A stretch of 64,000 nt of DNA from Monosporascus cannonballus (lineage: Eukaryota > Ascomycota > Sordariomycetes > Xylariales). Below the pieces are notes generated by a model, which was not told the origin of the DNA, made no database searches, and saw only the letters and a list, made by a program, of their open reading frames with translations. The position numbers and the translations under genes were made by a program. Positions within the stretch are counted from its first letter, which is position 1. The number at the start of each line of letters is the position of its first letter. Positions 12,101 through 24,951 of the stretch are shown here, piece after piece. The DNA is taken from positions 1 to 64,000 of the forward strand of contig QJNS01000336.1 of the NCBI GenBank assembly GCA_004154925.1, given 5' to 3'.

Positions 12101-12194
12101 ATCAAGTTAGAAAGTGTGTCGGCTCACGAATTACGATCAAGATGTCCCCCACATCAGGTCTCGCCTGGGCGCCAGGCGGCCCTGTTGATGCCAT
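9158..12194 (-). CDS. Boi-family polarity protein with SH3, SAM and PH domains
   Basis: Three exons: 12194-12128, 12020-11877 and 11805-9158 (2859 nt, 952 aa). Splicing joins MASTGPPGAQARPDVGDILI to the SH3 domain and then VYTRPAPKG in phase. SH3 spans about residues 17-73 (IHDFQARSSDELSLAKGD, DGWFLGRH, GLFPEVYT). SAM is about 247-312 (VEAWSADQVAEYLF, LKTWQKIKGL). PH is about 726-868 (YSGWMKKKSSHLMTTWKPRF, with the conserved Trp in the last helix, GRAWMAALVKA). The linkers are long and rich in Ser, Thr and Pro and probably phosphorylated. The same SH3-SAM-PH order is found in yeast Boi1/Boi2 and fission yeast Pob1, which bind Cdc42/Bem1 and membrane lipids and support exocytosis at growth sites. 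A role at hyphal tips is inferred. The first intron follows only 67 coding bases. Confidence 0.92.
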
Positions 12195-13759
12195 GTTTTC
12201 CTGCTATCTTAGGAAGCACGAGGTAGGCTTGATGGAGACACGCCTCGCGATAGCGGAAAGGGCAAGAACTGCAGAAATGGCGAAGAGCGCCGAGAGTACG
12301 GTAGGGTGAGGGTAATTGTCGCTGATGTCGTCGTGGATTGGTCCGGACTTGGCCTCGAGGTAATCGCCTAAGCCCGCAATGCCAGTTCCTATCTCCTACT
12401 CAAGCGACTTATCGAGAGCGGCAAATGCATTGAAATACTTCATAGACCCAAGTTAACGAACGAAAGAGGTCTTATTGCGCAGATTCCGTCATATGCGGGA
12501 TTGGTATAATACTGCCGATTTCCTCGCCTTGATTAGTCGTGGGTGAGTAGGTTGTATTGTCAGCGTTGTCGCCTCTGCCTCTCGTCCAACTCAGCAGAAC
12601 GAAACTTATTCACTGGTCAAGTGGTAAAGAGAGGCGATATTGGATACGGGGGGGATGCACAGCCTCCCCCTCTCTCTTCTATCGCCCGCTCTCCTCCGAC
12701 AATAGGCCCTGATTAGGATGGGATAATTCAATTTAGTGCTTCATGGATATGCTATGTAAATAAAATTAGGCAGGTAAAAGGAAGGGAAGAAACGAAAAGG
12801 GCGATCCGACAATGATGTGGCAACTAACTTTTGGCCATGTGAGGGAGACAGGTAGAGTCGAAGCGCAGATGAGAATCAACCGGTGGCACCAGCACACGAA
12901 CCACCAATCAATCTGACATTTGGCCTGCCGAGATCAGAGAGGTTATTGAAAAGGTAAAATAGAAAAATAATAGAATCACAGTCAAACTCACAGGTAACGG
13001 TAACGCTAGGCTGTCCGCTGAGTGGTCTGAGGGCGTACGACGCTAGGGAAAAGTATATTGTTACCCACTTCGTACTAGCTTATCCATGCTACATGCATTA
13101 ATGTGAGGTGACTTATATAAGCCATGGCGGACTGCTATTTCGGACTTTGGGTTGTCTTCACCATTTCAGGATGGGGAGGGGAGGGGCGGCCCGGAGGCGG
13201 GCTGGGACTTGTCTATTGAGATGGGGCCTTTCCCTAGGACGCCTAACCTATTCAGGGTTCATATCGCAATATCCCCGACCGGGCCCATGTCTTTGAATCT
13301 TGGGCATGTGATATACGCCGTTGACCAATTTGAACGCAATGGAATGGGTCGAAGTTATCTATGTCCTTTACATGCACTTCACATATCGAGGCAACGCACT
13401 AGTCTATATAGGTATGCATGGACTCAACTTTACGGGGAGAGGTTACCCCGGGATAGATCTGGATGGGGAATCACACGAGGGTGACTCAATTTTCATTTTT
13501 CACGATGCCAGAAGTACAGCACTAATAAATAGACCCCCAGAGGGGACAGCCAGCTGCGCTCAGCCTGTTGAATCACTTCATCTGCGTTAATATGAACGAT
13601 AAATATAGAAAAGGCTCCATCCCACGACGGGTTATCCACGTGTAACCAGATATCGCCACAAAGGAACGTAACGAGTTTAGGGGTATGCAATCTTCCAACC
13701 TTGGAAACTTTTCCACTATATAGAGTGAAAGCGATTAGACGCACAGTCTAGCCGAACGA
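12195..13759. other. Boi promoter and gene-free flank
   Basis: Upstream of the Boi start, then anonymous sequence. Overlapping open frames at 13152-13590 share no family resemblance and lack coding character. No gene is called. Confidence 0.45.
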
Positions 13760-14040
13760 ACTTAATTTCTACATATAAGTGTTCGAAAAGATTTTATCTA
13801 CGTTATATATACGTTCGATTATATTGTATAGGTATTTAATCTATTAACTTATTACGCTTAGATTATTTCTATTATAATAAAATTAAAGCTGCTTTATATT
13901 ACTAAAATAAATATAAAACCAAGAGTTTTACTAATATTATATAAATTAAAATAATTATTTGTATTATTATAACTAACAAAGGTCTCCTTAGTTTGCTACG
14001 GTAATTTATCCTTTAATTGATTAAAAAAAGTATAGAAAGT
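13760..14040. other. AT-rich island, possible decayed repeat
   Basis: About 280 bases of roughly 20% GC, dominated by TA, TT and AA dinucleotides (for example TATATATACG and ATTATAATAAAATTAAAG), between flanks near 50% GC. No open frame survives. In filamentous ascomycetes such islands usually are transposon remnants mutated by repeat-induced point mutation; that origin is inferred, since no recognisable coding or terminal repeat remains. Confidence 0.6.
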
Positions 14041-14905
14041 AACTTTGATAATGACCCAGGGAGGCCTGAGCTAGCTGGGATAAATAATATTCACCAGTGT
14101 ATTAATTATGTAACTGAGACTTAACTAAGCCGAGCTTGAGCAAAAGCGGCGGGCGCGCTATATCCGATTAGTCTAACGCCCCAGGTCAATCTAAATTCCA
14201 TGTTGGTGGCGTGTGGGAACTCAACCACGCTTTCGCCGGTCAACCAATATCCAACAACCGAAAAAGCAACCTTCAGACAGACCACCCGTGGACATGGATA
14301 TTGACTGACCGAACCTTCTCCTTGCCTGTGCACCGCTCCTCACACTTTGGGTTGACTCGTGTGTGTTGGGAAGCCTAAATACCTAGGTATGTTATGCATA
14401 GGTTGAATACGAATATATCGCTGTTTATAGTCTGGTGGGTTGTACGGCCCTTTTCCCTGTTACAGAACCTAACAACCTCTCCCCTACCGTCCTGCTCTAT
14501 CTGCGTCTCTACTTCTGTATTCTGCATTGCATTTACTCGTTCGTCGTGCCTCTCCACTGGTGTGGCGTCGCGTCGCGCTCGCCATTCCAAGTAACAATGG
14601 AATCGCAATCGCGCTATCTGCTGGCGCTTGACTGCGTACTTGCCTCCCCCCTACGTCTCTTCAATGTTCCTGTTTGCTCTTCGCCGACGCTAACAGATCG
14701 TGATCGTGGCCTTGCCTAGGTACTTATCACTACTTGGTACACTACTTGGTGCACTACTCCATGTAGTGAAAAGCAATATGAGACAGCCAATGGACCCCTC
14801 AGCCAGATCATAGCATTCAAGTCGACCGCTCCCGCTCCCGCTCATTCAATCAAGAGTTCACCCACACCTACCCGTTAATATCCCCGTCTCCCACTCCACC
14901 TGCTG
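14041..14905. other. Promoter region of the SP-RING gene
   Basis: Upstream flank of the MIZ/SP-RING gene. The last ~60 bases are CT-rich on the plus strand, as in a fungal leader. A small tandem duplication is listed separately. No gene was seen. Confidence 0.45.
14728..14757. repeat. Short tandem duplication CACTACTTGGT
   Basis: CACTACTTGGTA is followed by a second CACTACTTGGT and then a third CACTAC, about 150 bases upstream of the SP-RING start. It could be a duplicated regulatory site or chance slippage. Confidence 0.6.
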
Positions 14906-17900
14906 ATGGCGCCGACTGGCGGAGAACAGGACTCGTCGTCGGGGCCCAAGGAGACGTCGTCGGCCTGGCAAGTCGCCGCCTCTAACTCGACATTGAATAC
15001 TTGGTTTGCTGGTCGTCGCCAACCCTCATGGATGGCCAATGCGAAACCGGTCAATCCTACCCCCCGTCTCCCACAACCAAAACCACAACTGCAACAGCAT
15101 ACACAAACAACAGCACCGCTAGCTATCTTCACGGCGACGCACCAGCACCAGCAGCACTACCAGCCGAACGCCACTATCACCGCGCACCCGCCAAGATTAC
15201 TTCGCTCCCAGCAACAACCTCAGCAGTCCCAGCCAGCACAAACAAGCAGAGTGTAAGACGGCATCGCACATTTTCTCTCCCTTCTTCCACTACGCCAAGC
15301 CTAGGTTCTCTTTGGGTTTTACGGCACTTGAACTTCGTGTTTGGAGCAAAGTATTGACGGCTCTATATTATTAGGAATATCGTACAGGAGGCTGTGCTTC
15401 CTTCTCCGGCGCCGAGCGACGAGCCGAGTCCTTCTGTCTCTCACCTGCACGAGAGCCCCAATACTGCAAACTGTGACCTTCCAGCGTCACCGGCAGAGGC
15501 GGCAGCCAACGATCCTCGCTTATTCGTGCTTAATGGCCAACTTGACAATCCACACCCGCCTCCTCTAGAACAGAGGCAGGTTCAAGATTCAACGAGGACA
15601 ACAACCGCGCAGCCACTCTTGCACCAGAGCAACGAACCTCCGGTAACTTCGGGAGTACAAACCCCAACCGCCATGGTCTTGAATACACCCCCCACACAGA
15701 GTGCATCCGCCTTCAGAGGTGGTGTGCAGCAGAATGATCCTCAAGTTCAGGTCGCAAAGCGGCGGCGTATCGAGTAAGTAAGACGGCATGGTTGATTTCT
15801 CCATATGGGGATCTTCTACCAACCTGCTCGGGAACCCTTCGCAATCCAATTTCATTTCACATGGGCCGAGATGGCAGCTAGCTGACCTCGCTCCTAGGAA
15901 CCCCTCAGTCGAGCTTCTGCAACGCTTGCGAGCCTCTGACATTTTGAGAAAACATGTCCTAACATGCAAACCAGAGGCGCGCCCCGAGTGGTACATCGAA
16001 CAAGCCCGTTATCAACTGGTTCAAGACGCATGCGAACGAGGCGATCTGTTTTTCATCGCTTTTCACCAGCTTTTCTGTACCTGGACGGCAGCCGCTCACG
16101 AGGTTCGCCAGTTATGTGACGACGCCGGCCATAACGTCTCCCTGGTTGAGGCCGCTTTTGGCATCATGGGCACGGTCCTTAAGAGCAACTCTTCACTACG
16201 CCAGATGCATGTCAAATGGCTCTCAAGCTTCCCTGCCCCATTAGTCGAATTGCGCAATGACGCTGTCTATGCGGACTCGCTTAGAATGGTTCTAGATTTC
16301 TTGTTGCGCGTGGCATTCGAATGGATGATCGTCGGCCAGGAACACCAAGCCTCTGGATATCCGCTGTTGATGGATGAGCTAGTGAACAGATTCAACGTCT
16401 TGTCCCCGGTGCTTCAGGAGACCATGTTTCGGGCGTCATGGAGAAACTTGGGCATCAAGGATGATCGGATCGGCCTCCAAATGGAAGCATTATTCAGAGA
16501 AGACCAGCGCCTCTATGGGAATGGTAGCAACGCCATATCGAATCCGGTATACCGCAATACCATCGTGCGAAGATATCGAGCTCTTGTTCTGGAGGCTAAG
16601 ATGCGAAGTGCACAAGGCCAGCAGCAGGCTGCCCCACCGCATCCTGCTGGTGCTCATCAAAGAGCTGGTCCTCTGCAAGCTCCTCGAGTGCAGAGCAACC
16701 CACAGCAGGGTGTTCAACAAGCTGGCCCTTTGCAAGCTCCTCGAATACAGGCTAACCCACAGCAGGATGTTGGAGCTAGGCCTGCACCTGCACCTATAGT
16801 GACGAGCAATGCTAGCTCTTTCACAAGGTCTCCCATCACGTCCCCCATACCTCCTAATAGTCCTATAGTGAACTATACCACAACAGTATCAGGACCATCC
16901 AACCTCCGACGCCCGTCAAATCATTCGTTGCTTCACCAGACGCGCACAGCCACGCCGCTGTCTTACTCATCGCCGTATTCTCCACCCAATCCCGCCCAAC
17001 AAACGCAATTTGGTGTCACTGGTGTAAACGCGCACCCGGCTTTTCAGCAAGGTCAGCAACAACAAGATCAGTATTACCAGACCGCAACAGCCCCGAGCCC
17101 CCGACTGCAACAGGGTCAGCAGACTTATCAGCTCATTTCAGAACAACAGCCGCAGCGTCAATACAGTGCCCAGCAACCTTGGCAGCCACAATCCGCCGGA
17201 AGACCTTCATGTCAACCGCTGAATGCTTCAGGTCATCATTCATCCTCTGTGCTACCACGTAGTGTTTCGTCAGTATCCGCCGTCAATCAGCATATCACTG
17301 ACAGCACCGCTCGTCTCGGTCTTTCCGAAATGAATGTGTATCAATCTCAGCGCACCTCACCTATGACGCACATACGGCCCAGTTCCGTCCGTCCACAGTC
17401 CTCAGCACCCCGTAATCACCAGCAGCATGGAATTGCCTCGAACGAAAGACTAATCCCGCCTCCTCAAATGCGCATTAGCATGCAAGACTATCCGCATGAT
17501 CCCTATCAGAGAAGCTGCCTAATCAACTCCCTGCACCAAGCACATCTCCGAAGTCCGAAACGCATACGTAAAGATGACCGCGTGGCCCCTGCCGAGAGAT
17601 ATTACCAAGCCGTAAAGAGCTTTCTCCTCGAGCCTGTCCCGACTCCACCACATCGACACCTTCACAAGTTCACGTTCCACATTCCGGACATTACCCATGC
17701 GAGAATAGCCCGGAATGAAATATTACCCGGCCAATCTTTACCGGTCAATCGGTTTTCTAGCGGCTCTCTGCTGGTCCGTGTGCGTTGCTGTTATATGAAG
17801 AAGCCGACCACGCCTATCCCGGATGGAGATTGGGTGACAACCGACACAGCGTGGCCGGAACACATATTCATGGAAGTCAACGGTAACCCCTTAGGAATCC

Positions 17901-18697
17901 GGCGAAAGGCGCATCATTCGAGAGATCTCCCCGTCGAGATATCTGCGCTCCTTGCCCCGGGCGATAATTCTCTCAACGTTTTTATTCCCTTGGACAACCG
18001 CATATCTCGAAACCAGCATCCCGTGGTCGCAGTCGAAGTCATTGAGATTTTGAGCCATAGCGCCATCCTCCACATAGTTAAAGTGACGGGGACTATGTCG
18101 GCTGACGAAACACGGAACATCATCAAGGGACGCTTGACGGGATCATCAGGGAGTGGGGAGGACGACGAACTAGCGATGGTCGACAGCGAACTCTCCATCG
18201 ACCTGGCAGATCCCTTCACGTTTTCCATTTTCACGATTCCCGTGCGTGGAAAGTCGTGCACCCACCTCGAATGTTTTGATCTCGAAACGTGGCTGAACAC
18301 CCGACTCGGCAAGAAAAGCGTATGTGCGTGCGGCACCGGCCCCGACTGCCTGAAGTGCAAGGAGCCGTCTTTCGTCGACAAGTGGAAATGCCCGCTGTGC
18401 GACGGTGATGCGCGCCCTTACAGTCTCCGCATCGATGGGTTCCTCTCCGAGGTGCGAGCGCAATTGGAGCAGGAGAATAAGCTCCGTACTAAATCCATTC
18501 TCGTATCGGCAGATGGGAGCTGGAGACCAAAGGAGCAGCCCGGCGAAGGCGATAGCGACATCGATAGTGACGGCGATGGAGCTACACACGTCGAGTCCGC
18601 CAGGTCTTCCGCACGTCCCACCCAACCTGCGTCCGCTAGGTCTTCTGCGCGCCTTACTCAACCTCCCCATGAAGTCATCGAGTTGGATGATGACTAG
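14906..18697 (+). CDS. MIZ/SP-RING zinc finger protein, probable SUMO E3 ligase
   Basis: Three exons: 14906-15252, 15375-15773 and 15898-18697 (3546 nt, 1181 aa). Splices use GTAAGA/TTATTAG and GTAAGT/TCCTAG and give SRVNIVQEAV and KRRRIENPSVEL in phase. The first ~250 residues are disordered and rich in Gln/Pro/Ser. A helical segment follows (about 250-500), then a Gln/Pro-rich linker with an internal duplication (GPLQAPR twice). A beta-rich part resembling a PINIT domain includes IFMEVNGNPLGIRRKAHH and DLPVEI. The SP-RING is about 1036-1085: C-x-H-x2-CFDLETWL, then WKCPLC. It carries an extra cysteine cluster (CACGTGPDCLKC) between the halves. The C-terminus EVIELDDD is a good SUMO-interacting motif. 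PIAS/Siz proteins transfer SUMO to nuclear substrates; KRRR may be a nuclear signal. Substrates are unknown. Confidence 0.85.
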
Positions 18698-20662
18698 GGA
18701 GCCCACATTACGACGGCAAGGATGGCCCCCTGATGGCGTATTGCAAGGGATGCCGGTACGGTCTCTATGTGGAGAGCCATGTGACCCACGGGAGCTGAAC
18801 ATGCTGCTTCCCATCAGGGGCTTTCACGTGCTTGTCAGCGCATCTGGGGCAATCAGCTGCTCCAGATGTCGAATGGCTGAACCCAAGTCGGTATCACTCC
18901 TTACCGTACCCCGGCCACCAATCTCGGACGTCGAGCTGTGCGGAAGGGGGCTGCATCATCGAATGAGCCTCTACCGCCTACGAAGATCAGCCACGCGGCA
19001 ATCAAGGAAGTGGCGAGATCATTACATGAACCGACAAGGATCAAGGCGGAGAGGAACAAATCATGCGTCAGGTCCTGATTAGCAAGCTTCGCTCCGTCTC
19101 CGACCATGTATGCATGCGCTCACCGAGCACGTCTCATTCATTTGCATTCCGAAAACACGGCATTCATCTCAAAGTTCGCCCTGTGCTTTTGCCTTGTTTT
19201 CCTTTTTCTCGTTACGGAATGGTAGGAAGGAATATACCCCCGCAGGCATGGTCAATCTTCTATTTATTGTCCCAGTCTACTCATCTGTTCAGCGCGGAGT
19301 TTTTGTCGAGGGTGACGTTTGCATTGCATCTTATTTCCTACATAGACAGCAACCATACATTTATCGATGGACGGGGAACCATTATAACATCCCGGCAGGG
19401 CGGATCGGTTTCCCATCATAGACGAGTAAGTGAATGGAACGAATGTACGGCATTTGCGCTACAAGGGTGGAAGGAGGCAGGTGTATAAGGAGTTCTAGCT
19501 ACATGAACGGGGGTGCTTCTGTTCATCTTGCATCGAGTCCCCGGTCTAGGTAGCGGAACAGGCGAGTACCGCCGGCCTGCCTTGCGAACGCCCCGGTTTC
19601 TGCCACTTGAGGCAGTCGGTGGACGCGCCAGATCCCGTCACGCACGTGTCCAGCGGAGTCTAGATTAGATTAGACTACGTAGGTCGTAACGAGCCTTTAC
19701 TATGACAGGGTCGAAGAGATACAAACCGTTCAATTTAGCGTTATAATTTCCAAAGTCGAACATAAAGTAACACAAGTCCAAAAAAATCCCATGATGTTGT
19801 GCCCTTGCGAAGGCTTCATGTAGTTTTGGACCTCAATGACTGTTCTCATTGTTGTTCCAGGGAGCGGCTAACTTGGTAAGCAGATTATTGCCGAGGCATA
19901 TATACAGGAGCGAACTACGCGAGGGAACCTCAGCTCCACCTTACCTTCCCTAGGTACTCGGATAAGTAGATATGTATTAGAGAGTAGGACGTCGACGATA
20001 CCTCCCCATCCCCATGCGGATGGAGCTCGAGCCTCGACCCGAGAGTCCACAGGCAAACCAAAGCGCCATGTAACTAGACACGCGTGCCCGGGGAAAACGA
20101 GTCGACTACCCCCAAGCAACTGGTTGGCATGGAGTTGGCGCGAGGACACATTTATGCACCCGATGAGTTTTGGATCTGCTGTGCTTCCCCGCGCCGAGGA
20201 TAGCTAGATAGGCAAGTAGCGAGTTTGGTGAAGAGATAGATTGTCGGTTGATAAGGAGGGTGTCTACCTACAAGACTGCTGGAGTAAACGACGCTGACTA
20301 AATAAGAAAAGCAGTGGGCCGTCTTTCGTGGAGAGATACCATCGGTAGCGAGACGCTCGACAGCCAAAATGGTCACTTGGGGATGAAAAAACTCGGACGC
20401 GGAACGTATTCAAATCTGTAGCTGGTAAACTTAAGCCCCTAGCTACGCGAGAGAACCAGGGGTTGGTTCCTCTATACACGTAAAAAAAAAAAAAAACCCC
20501 CGCAAAATAAACCCAGACCAAAAGACGCCATGCCCGCCCGCCACACTTTGCATTGATACATAGGCGAATAAAAAAGTGCTACTGTTTTTACACACACCAA
20601 CCGCCAAGAAAACATAGCAGCTATACCTACGCCCGTTGTTTTTCCCGTTCCATCCTCCCCCC
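18698..20662. other. Convergent gene-free region
   Basis: Lies between the 3' ends of the SP-RING gene and KEX1. An A15 run followed by C5 is at 20482-20501, close to the KEX1 stop. Several overlapping frames at 18700-19490 are not coding-like. No gene is supported. Confidence 0.5.
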
Positions 20663-22683
20663 TTACGAGCTACGGCTAGGCTGGCCCTTACCCGGCTTCT
20701 TCTCGGGCACCGCGTCGTCATCGTCACTGTCCTCGCCGACGCTGTACCGCTCAGGTTCCGGCTCGCGGGGGCTGGTGACGTGCAGATCGTCGAGCTCGCC
20801 CTCGTCGAAATCGCCAGCCTCAACATCGCGCGTGCCGGTCCTCTTGTTCCGGAAACCCTCGAGCCCCACGGCCCCACCGCGCGAGGAGCGGTCTGCGCCT
20901 CCTAATCCTCCCACGGCGGGTAGCCCCGTGTAGCCCGCGGTGCGCCGGCGGGCGCGCCAGACGTAGAAGCCCCATACGGCGGCGCCGATAGCGACGATGG
21001 CGAGGACGACCTCGCCCGACTTCTGGTAGGCGGCCCACTTCGCCTCCTGCAGCTCCTGGTCCTTGGCCGCCTGGTCGGCCCCAGTATTGTTCGTGACGCC
21101 CCCGACGGTGGTGTCTGGGAGCTTCTCGCCGTCGAGCAGACTCTCGGACGGGACGCCCCCGATGCTGCTGATGTTAACGCCCATGAAACGGTCCAGCATG
21201 TCGCGGCTGCGGCGCGCGTAATCGAACGGCACCATATGAGACGAGTTGTAGAATAGGACGTAGGTCAGGTTGCGCGCGCTCTGCCAGAAACCGGCCGACT
21301 CGCCTTCGAAGGTCCAGTCCCGCCGCGGCGCCCAGTTGCCGGGAGACGTCTCGAAGCCCTTCCCGCCGTTCCACTCCATGTTGCTGATGAACGACTCGGT
21401 CCCCAGGTGATTGCATATCAGATCCTCGGCGCCGGAGAACAGGAGTATGTCCACTTCCTTGAGAAGATCTGGCAGCAACCTGATAGACGGTACTGACTTT
21501 CGCGCCTTGAACTCGGCTCCGACAGCTCCGTTGCATTCTTGCCAGCCCGTGTTCTTGTTCTTGTTGATATGAAGGGCTGAGACAACCTCCTTCTTTCGTA
21601 GGTAGGGGGTGACATACTTCAAGTCCGGAGGCCAGTTCATACCGCAGCTCGGGTAGACGTCCGTCAGGCGAACATCATACATGTTGATACATTCGGACTG
21701 GCCGTCGGAATTTGTAATCTGAGTCAGGCGCAGCAGCTCCTGGAGGACGGCTTCGCAAGAGGTAATGTCGACGCTGTTGCTCTGGGTTGCCACGTCCTTG
21801 GAGCAGATGCGGTACTGGGCCTCCAGTTGGCTGGCGATATTAGAGCCTTTCTCGACGAGACCCTTCTCGTAAGCGAACGAGAGGTATGCCTCGTACTGCT
21901 CTTTCGGGGAAATCCAGCCGTTACCAATCAATAGACCTTTCAGATTCCACTTCAATTTGGTCTCTGGTTTCTTGTTGCGGTCGACGATTGCCTTGGCGAT
22001 ATATGGGATATGTTGACCAGCATATGACTCTCCTGCGATGTAAAGCTATGGGAATGTTAACGCATTTCTGGGCCAAGTCCAGAGCCACAGGTCACATACA
22101 TCATCCCCTTCGTATTTAGGGAAGAGCTTGAACCACTTCTCAAGAAAGACAATGAACTGATCGGCCATTTCGTCTAACTCGTGGACATAACTATTGGTGT
22201 CGACGTAACTGTAGCCGGTACCGACGGGGTTATCGACAAAAAGCAGGTTGGCGAACTCGTGCCAGGATCCGTTGTTGCGTTCCAGGGTGTTCTCGTCTTT
22301 TAATCGGTAGGGGCCAATCTCCATCATCACCCCGTCCTCGGAACTGCAACCGGGACCACCATTCAGCCATATGACGGTGCGCTGTTTGTTTGCAATATGC
22401 TGGTTCTCGACGAGCCAGAAGAAGAGGTTTCCATTATGTTCGGGGCTGATCTCGATGTGTCTATATGTACGGAAACGGGAGTGTAAGAATATCGCGACAA
22501 GAGCTAATCATAACATCAGTCCACGGGAGCTTACCCAGCATGCATCTTGACCATGTCATCCTCAGGAACGCCCGGTAGCGAGCGAACGAAATAATCGGCG
22601 GCGCCATCAGCGGCGGTAACCGACATAAACGATGCCAATGAGAGCAGCCCGCAGGCAGCAGTAGCCCAACGCGATGAAGGCAT
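20663..22683 (-). CDS. kex1: KEX1 pheromone-processing serine carboxypeptidase
   Basis: Three exons: 22683-22535, 22460-22100 and 22045-20663 (1893 nt, 630 aa, usual for the family). KEX1 is a Golgi membrane carboxypeptidase that trims C-terminal Lys/Arg left after Kex2 cleavage of secreted precursors such as mating pheromone. It has an N-terminal signal peptide ([19 protein letters not shown]), the oxyanion segment [13 protein letters not shown], nucleophile Ser177 in GESYAG, Asp378 in [12 protein letters not shown] and His440 in SSHMVPFD. One transmembrane helix (about 514-532, [18 protein letters not shown]) is followed by an acidic cytosolic tail ([15 protein letters not shown]). Intron donors are GTAAGC and GTATGT; acceptors are ATATAG and CCATAG. 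All catalytic residues are present and no damage is seen. Confidence 0.96.
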
Positions 22684-24951
22684 GATGGGCTCGTTATGAT
22701 ACGCAATGTTATTTTCCGATGTCGAATGCGGAAAAGGAGCAAGACCACGACACCCCGACCAACTCGGTTCAGCCCTACGAGAGCCGGGACTCCCAGACGA
22801 ACAGAAATTAAATCCAAGCCGGTAGCGTCACAAACGAGGGATTGACCAAAAAAGAAAATATCAGATCATGGATGTTCGTACTCCCCGCTACAACGTAATA
22901 CACGGGAGCAAAAATACGAAGCTAGAGCATAGTTGAAAGGAAACATCCCTCGGACGGTTAAATCAAGATCAACAATGAAAGGCAAAATCGGGGAGTCGGC
23001 TTGGTACGTAGTTACATAAGCTGCGTATGTGGCCTCTCCCGTTTAGGAAATCCGTGTTGGTTATCCATTTCCTGCTTACGACAAGTCCTAACTAATGTTA
23101 TTGGGCGTATCAGAGGCGAGGATCAAATCCTGAAACGGCCCGCTTATATCTAAATTAATACCGAGAATCGAATTCGAAGCCCATGTCACATGTTATAGAA
23201 TGGTGGAAAGATAACGTGAATGGAAAGATAGCCGATGTGTGTTTCGGAAATACAATATGATATGCGAATAGACCCCTTCATATGTCGCATTGTAAGTAAC
23301 AGGTAGGAGGACAGCGATGTTTTGTGGAGCCTCTACTGTTACCTAGCTAGACGCGGCTCGGCATAGGCAGACGCCTACTAAAATCCACCCACTGGACTCA
23401 CGAAAGTTAGTGGGGCCCCGGAGGGACCGACTACCAGCTCGGCGCCGCAGCGAATTCGGGTACGTAAGGCTGCGGGCTTCAACTTTAGGTACCTAACTTA
23501 CTCGTGGTTATTACATACATAGCAAAGGTGACTAAAATATATACATCTACGAGCATAGCAGAGTGCTCAGTGATAGTGCTCAGATCACTGAGCACTCTGC
23601 TTCTTCGTCGTCACATGGCGAGGCCTCATAATTCCTTTTAGTTCCAATTCCACTTGTGGTTTGAGCATGCAAGACCATGCGATCTGACGTACATCACCCT
23701 ATGAAAACCGAAAAGAGATGCGTGAACAGTCCGCCGTTGCGCTCTTCCGTGGAGAGTTTATGTTATCGCAATACTCGGGATGTGTCGGCAAAACGTCGTT
23801 CGGCCCTGGGAGGTCACATGAGTCTTCTGGCGCAACTGCCTCTTGCTCGGTTCTGCTAACCTTTGGCCGTACGGTGTCGGCTATGCCAGTGTCACAACCT
23901 ACTAGGTAGGACACAGGCCCTGACACTTCCCGAGACAGACAGGACCTTCTGCGTGCCAAACAGAGGGCTCGAGCACTATGAAGAATCACCAACTGTCCAG
24001 TAATGCCCTAGAGCTACATATGCCCAATGGCGGAACACAGAGATGTAAGGGAACCCGCAACATCGCTCGCCTTCCTCGAAGCAATACGTCTAAGCGACCA
24101 TCTTTATTAGCAGAGGACCTGTCCGCCTAGCCGCTCTGAGACAGTTATGCTGCGTGTCAGTGCAAGTGGCAGGGCCAGGGTTGAATTTGTGAAATCTCTA
24201 TATTCCGTGTTCCGTATATGCTGTAGAACTCAGGGTGGTTCGTACGCCACCCACTCCCACGGAGGTATCCATTTGGCTGGTTGTTCTCTCATGACTTCTG
24301 TTCGGGTACACCATTGGTACCAACGAGCTCTATCCAAGAGGTCCTTCACGGCGTTAACATCGACTTCTGCATCGGCATGTTAGGATGATGTGTTGACTCG
24401 CTCACCAGATACGGATCACATTACTCAAGGCATCAATCGCTGGCTGAATCCCTGAACGCTTCGCTAAGCTACCACCCACAGGTGCTAATCGGGGTTCCAT
24501 GTTCGATATCGAAGGTCGATTCAGCATCTCAACGCATCCCAACTGACATCCGCCGTCACTGATACTGTATAAGCATTCATATGACACGCGTATAGGAGGC
24601 GGGGATGAGGTAGTTCTGTGGAAGAGGTCGTCAAATCTGCCAAGGGAGTCAAACAATCCAGCATGTCCATGCGCGACCTATTCGAAAGTTATGGGATCAA
24701 TGACCTATTCCGTCGGCTATGCATCACGTTTAAAACCCCAATATAGCCCAGCCGTCCAGCCCGGATGAGACCAGACCCAGCTCAAAAAACCGCCCCGAAG
24801 ATCGTGCCTGGGAGAGCAATCAGTAGTAACGCCATTGCCGGTTCCTTGTTGTCCAGATGTCCCGCACCTTTGCGCTCCCCGAGGTGGTTCGACGTATTTT
24901 CCGCCAGCAAGCAAACCCCACTATCCATTAGGCAATACAATATTGCCCCTT
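22684..24951. other. KEX1 promoter and gene-free flank
   Basis: The first few hundred bases are the KEX1 upstream region. The rest lacks genes; a frame at 23699-23992 (-) reads acceptably in part but has no family resemblance or convincing start. The perfect hairpin at 23558-23600 is listed separately. Confidence 0.45.
23558..23600. repeat. Perfect 17-bp inverted repeat with 9-nt loop
   Basis: GCAGAGTGCTCAGTGAT (23558-23574) is followed by AGTGCTCAG and then the exact reverse complement (23584-23600). The loop repeats part of the arm (AGTGCTCAG). No poly-T tract follows, so it is not a simple terminator. It could be a relic of a short inverted-repeat element or a local duplication-inversion. 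Confidence 0.9.

Noticed and set aside
18170..18814. 214-codon minus-strand frame overlapping the SP-RING 3' end
   Set aside because: Antisense to a strongly supported domain; composition is Arg/Ser-rich complement of the coding strand.
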